From Streptomyces sp. NP-1717 (GTDB lineage Bacteria; Actinomycetota; Actinomycetes; Streptomycetales; Streptomycetaceae), in contig NZ_JAAPBF010000002.1 of the NCBI RefSeq assembly GCF_022695985.1, positions 45,470 through 109,469 of the forward strand: a DNA stretch of 64,000 nucleotides, written 5' to 3'. The notes under the pieces are model-generated. The model searched no databases. It worked only from the letters and a program-made list of their open reading frames with translations, and was not told where the DNA came from. Every line of letters begins with the position of its first letter. The first letter of the stretch is position 1. A program made the position numbers and the translations under genes. This document shows, piece after piece, positions 59,039 through 64,000 of this stretch.

Positions 59039-60550
59039 ATGACGGATGTGGTCAGGTTCCCGATCGTCTATGTCAGAGGCTTCGCCGGTGATACGTCGGG
59101 CATCAACGCCGCTGTCATGGATCCCTTCTACGGATTCAACGAGGGTTCCACCCATGTACGAGTCGGCCCGGACAACCACCCCAGCTACTACCAGTTCGAA
59201 AGCCCTCTGCTGCGACTACATCTCGACGTCGGCTACCGGATTCTCGTCGAGGGCGACCAGGAGGCCTACCTCGACGGTCACGACGACATTCCGCCCAACA
59301 GCATCTGGGTGCACCGCTTCTACGACGTGTCCGCGAGCACATGGGGCGGGAACCCTCAGGAGTTCCGGCTGGAGGACGCCGCAGCCGACCTGCTGCGTCT
59401 GATTGAGAAGCTCCGGGCCAAGACCGGGGCACCGCGCGTGATTCTCGTCGCACACTCCATGGGCGGGCTCGTCTGCCGATGCCTCCTGCAGAAGATCCTC
59501 CCCGATCTGAATCGCGAGCCGACGGATTATGTGGAGAAGCTCTTCACTTACGGGACCCCGCACGGAGGTATCACCTTCGACATCGGCTTCGGACTGCTGG
59601 AAAAAGTACGGGATGCCATCGGCATCAGCGGAGCAGATGTCTTCGGGCCGCAGCGCATGTACGAGTATCTGACCCCTGAGAGCGAGGTGGATCCTCAGGG
59701 CCGTCCTGACTCCTGGAGCCCTCGCGACATGCCGGAGGGCGGCGGGGCCTTCCCTCGCAACCGGGTCTTCTGCCTGGTGGGAACCGATCCGAAGGACTAC
59801 GAAGTCGCGCTCGGCCTGTCCTCGGCCGCCGTCGGCGCCCGGAGCGACGGGCTGGTCCAGATCGAGAACGCCTATGTTCCAGGCGCCTACCGCGCCTATG
59901 TGCACCGCAGCCACAGCGGACGGTACGGCCTGGTCAACTCCGAGGAGGGGTACCAGAACCTACGGCGTTTCCTCTTCGGCGACCGGAAGGTCGAAGCCGC
60001 GCTGGTCAACCATCAGCTCGCTTCGGGAGACGGCGTCACATGGCAGGCCGAGGTGCAACTGTCGGTGCGCGGCCTGCCGATCGTGATGCACGAGCAACTG
60101 GCCTCCCACTGGTGCCCCATCCAGCTCTCGGCTCAGCAGGCCGACGACCCGCCTGACGGGTCCGTCCCGCTGGCCACGACATTCCTGTGCGGGGACCTGT
60201 CCCGTCCGCCGGGCACCGAGACCATGCGCTACGCGCTGCACGTGCGCGTCCTCTCGCTACGGGAACACAATGGGTTCCTGAGCTTCGGTGACCATCTTGA
60301 GCGGACCGCCGACTTCGACGACATCCTGGTCGTCGACATCGGTACTGCGGACAGCGGTCCCGGGATCTGGGCCACCTGGAACTCGCTCATCCCCGGCGCC
60401 ATCAGTCACCACGAACCCGGCGGCGTGCCCCTCAACGACGAGGACCCACAGAGCGACACGTGGGTCGCGCACATCCCGCTGCCCTCCACCGCCGTGCCGA
60501 TTCTCGGTGACCGGTCGAGAATCCGGCTCACCGTCACACCCTGGGCCTGA
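59039..60550 (+). CDS. Alpha/beta-hydrolase, lipase/esterase type
   Basis: This 503-residue protein has an alpha/beta-hydrolase domain in its first 330 residues. The opening strand is FPIVYVRGFAGDT, the nucleophile elbow is VAHSMGG with Ser140, and likely acid and base are in GARSDGLVQIEN and YVHRSHSGRYG. The last 150 residues look like an all-beta domain of unknown role. No signal peptide is seen, so it should be cytoplasmic. PGAP1-like and lecithin-acyltransferase-like lipases share this elbow; the substrate is not known. The start is the ATG at 59039, after GGGAGAA. Confidence 0.85.
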   Translation: MTDVVRFPIVYVRGFAGDTSGINAAVMDPFYGFNEGSTHVRVGPDNHPSYYQFESPLLRLHLDVGYRILVEGDQEAYLDGHDDIPPNSIWVHRFYDVSASTWGGNPQEFRLEDAAADLLRLIEKLRAKTGAPRVILVAHSMGGLVCRCLLQKILPDLNREPTDYVEKLFTYGTPHGGITFDIGFGLLEKVRDAIGISGADVFGPQRMYEYLTPESEVDPQGRPDSWSPRDMPEGGGAFPRNRVFCLVGTDPKDYEVALGLSSAAVGARSDGLVQIENAYVPGAYRAYVHRSHSGRYGLVNSEEGYQNLRRFLFGDRKVEAALVNHQLASGDGVTWQAEVQLSVRGLPIVMHEQLASHWCPIQLSAQQADDPPDGSVPLATTFLCGDLSRPPGTETMRYALHVRVLSLREHNGFLSFGDHLERTADFDDILVVDIGTADSGPGIWATWNSLIPGAISHHEPGGVPLNDEDPQSDTWVAHIPLPSTAVPILGDRSRIRLTVTPWA

Positions 60551-60567
60551 TGGGCCCGCCGGGCGCT

Positions 60568-60599
60568 CCGCGCCCTCGACATCGTTGTCGAGGGCGCGG
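60568..60599. terminator. Bidirectional hairpin between convergent genes
   Basis: CCGCGCCCTCGACA and TGTCGAGGGCGCGG form a perfect 14-bp stem with a TCGT loop. It sits in the 67-nt gap between the hydrolase and the convergent endoglycosidase gene and probably ends both transcripts. Confidence 0.85.
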
Positions 60600-60617
60600 C
60601 CCGCGCGAGGCGCGGTC

Positions 60618-61541
60618 CTACCGTGTGTAGATGGCGTCGCTGCCGTAGAGCTGCCTGGTGAACGCGGAGACGTCGGCGCTGCGATCGGCGCCGTCGAGGT
60701 TGTACGTCAGATAGACGCCGTACCCCTCGCTGACGGTGCGGCGGGCGAGGTCGGCCGCCGTGTTCTGTGAGGTCCGGCCGATCTCGACGGCGGCCGGGGA
60801 CAGCTTCGACTTGGGCAGTGCGATGCGCGGGACCTGCCAGCTGCCGTAGTACGGGTTCCAGGCGTAGTCGAACTTGGACGAGAGGTCGACGCCGCCGTAG
60901 GAGAGCCGCGACGCGGCCGGGCCGATGTTGTAGAGGCTGATGATCTTGTCCGGCATGTTCGCGCGCAGGGCCGTCACCAGGTGCACGAACGAGCTGTCGT
61001 TGGGCTGGCCGGTGCCGTTGGTGCCGTACGCGGCGTACTCGTCGTCGAAGTCGATGCCGTCGAGGCCGTACTCGGCCACGGCGTCCGAGAGTTGTCCGGC
61101 GAACGCCGAAGCCGCCTGCTGGGACGGGAAGTTGGCGAAGCCCGCGCCCTGGTGGTTGCCGAGCACCGAGAGGACGACCTTGATGCCCTTCTGCTGCAAC
61201 GGCCGTATCTCCGTGGCGGCGTTGTCGAGGACGCGCCGCACGTTCTCGTTGAAGTGCAGGTACGCCGTCTTCGTGCCCGTGTCGTAGTTGATGTTCGCCG
61301 CGAAGATGATGGCGACGTCGAAGACGTTGCCGCCACCGCCGGCGAGGGTGTACTTGCCGACGTTGAGCATGCTGTGGTTGTTCACCTCGACGTACGCCAC
61401 CGAGGTCGGCCCCTGTTTCAGGGGGGCGGGAGCGGGGGCCGCTGCCGCTCCGGTCGTCGCGGTCGTGCCCAAGGTGACGGCCGCGACGGCGGCCAGCGCC
61501 AGCGCGGCCGTCCGCACTCTGTTCATCAACGGAGTGAACAT
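60618..61541 (-). CDS. Secreted endo-beta-N-acetylglucosaminidase H (GH18)
   Basis: This 307-residue enzyme cleaves the chitobiose core of high-mannose N-glycans outside the cell. A signal peptide (VRTAALALAAVAAVTLG) leads to a mature part starting near APAPAPLKQGPTSVAYVEV, which is nearly identical in stretches to S. plicatus EndoH as I recall it. The GH18 motif is DGIDFDDE (161-168) with catalytic Glu168. The length agrees with EndoH precursors. The start is the ATG at 61541, 7 nt after GGGAGA. It is a single gene with a hairpin at its 3' end. Confidence 0.96.
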   Translation of the reverse strand: MFTPLMNRVRTAALALAAVAAVTLGTTATTGAAAAPAPAPLKQGPTSVAYVEVNNHSMLNVGKYTLAGGGGNVFDVAIIFAANINYDTGTKTAYLHFNENVRRVLDNAATEIRPLQQKGIKVVLSVLGNHQGAGFANFPSQQAASAFAGQLSDAVAEYGLDGIDFDDEYAAYGTNGTGQPNDSSFVHLVTALRANMPDKIISLYNIGPAASRLSYGGVDLSSKFDYAWNPYYGSWQVPRIALPKSKLSPAAVEIGRTSQNTAADLARRTVSEGYGVYLTYNLDGADRSADVSAFTRQLYGSDAIYTR

Positions 61542-61686
61542 GGATCGGTCTCCCATCTCATGGGTCGGCGCCCGACCTGTTCGAAGCGCCGAGTGAGCCC
61601 TCCCAGTGTTCCGCTCCCGTCACCGGATCCCGAGAACTTCGCACGGACTCTCACGACTTCCCCGTACGTCCCACCGCGACGGCGGC

Positions 61687-64000
<2,314 letters not shown>

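Overview
The window is very GC-rich actinomycete DNA and reads as Streptomyces: GC-rich third codon positions, GGAGG-type ribosome sites, a close relative of S. plicatus endoglycosidase H, and two specialised-metabolite loci side by side. All assignments come from reading the sequence; no database was searched.

Region 1 (1-40641, all minus strand) is most of a calcium-dependent lipodepsipeptide gene cluster. In transcription order it has a fatty-acyl-AMP ligase (40641-38839), a free acyl carrier protein (38780-38523) and three NRPS genes: five modules (38393-19527), two modules (19530-13144) and at least four modules (13144 to beyond base 1). Specificity codes read from the adenylation domains give: acyl, aromatic residue 1, D-acidic residue 2, Asp/Asn 3, Thr 4, N-methyl-Gly (Sar) 5, Ala-like 6, Asp 7, D-Lys 8, Asp 9, Gly 10, Asp/Asn 11. 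Module number, gene breaks, epimerase positions (2 and 8), the embedded N-methyltransferase (5) and the Asp7-X8-Asp9-Gly10 calcium motif match A54145 (LptA/LptB/LptC). The later modules, thioesterase and tailoring genes must lie left of the window.

Region 2 (40642-47775) is mixed and partly decayed. It holds a small lipoprotein, a frameshifted XRE-type regulator relic, a FAD/Rieske oxidoreductase, the tail of a lost decarboxylase, a short-chain dehydrogenase, a CsbD-like small protein, a DUF488 protein, and an intact transposase-like ORF in which all three catalytic acidic residues are replaced.

Region 3 (56751-47815, minus strand) is a compact phenazine-terpenoid locus: phzB, phzC, phzD, phzF (with an extra N-terminal domain), a Baeyer-Villiger monooxygenase, a PhzS-like hydroxylase, a UbiA prenyltransferase and an isoprenyl diphosphate synthase. 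phzE and phzG are not in the window. The likely product is a decarboxylated, hydroxylated phenazine carrying a terpenoid chain.

Region 4 (57138-64000) is ordinary chromosome: a WYL-domain regulator divergent from a VOC-fold protein with a clear palindromic operator between them, an alpha/beta-hydrolase, a secreted EndoH-type glycosidase, and the C-terminal part of a membrane-anchored beta-propeller protein that leaves the window. Two strong hairpins mark transcript ends.
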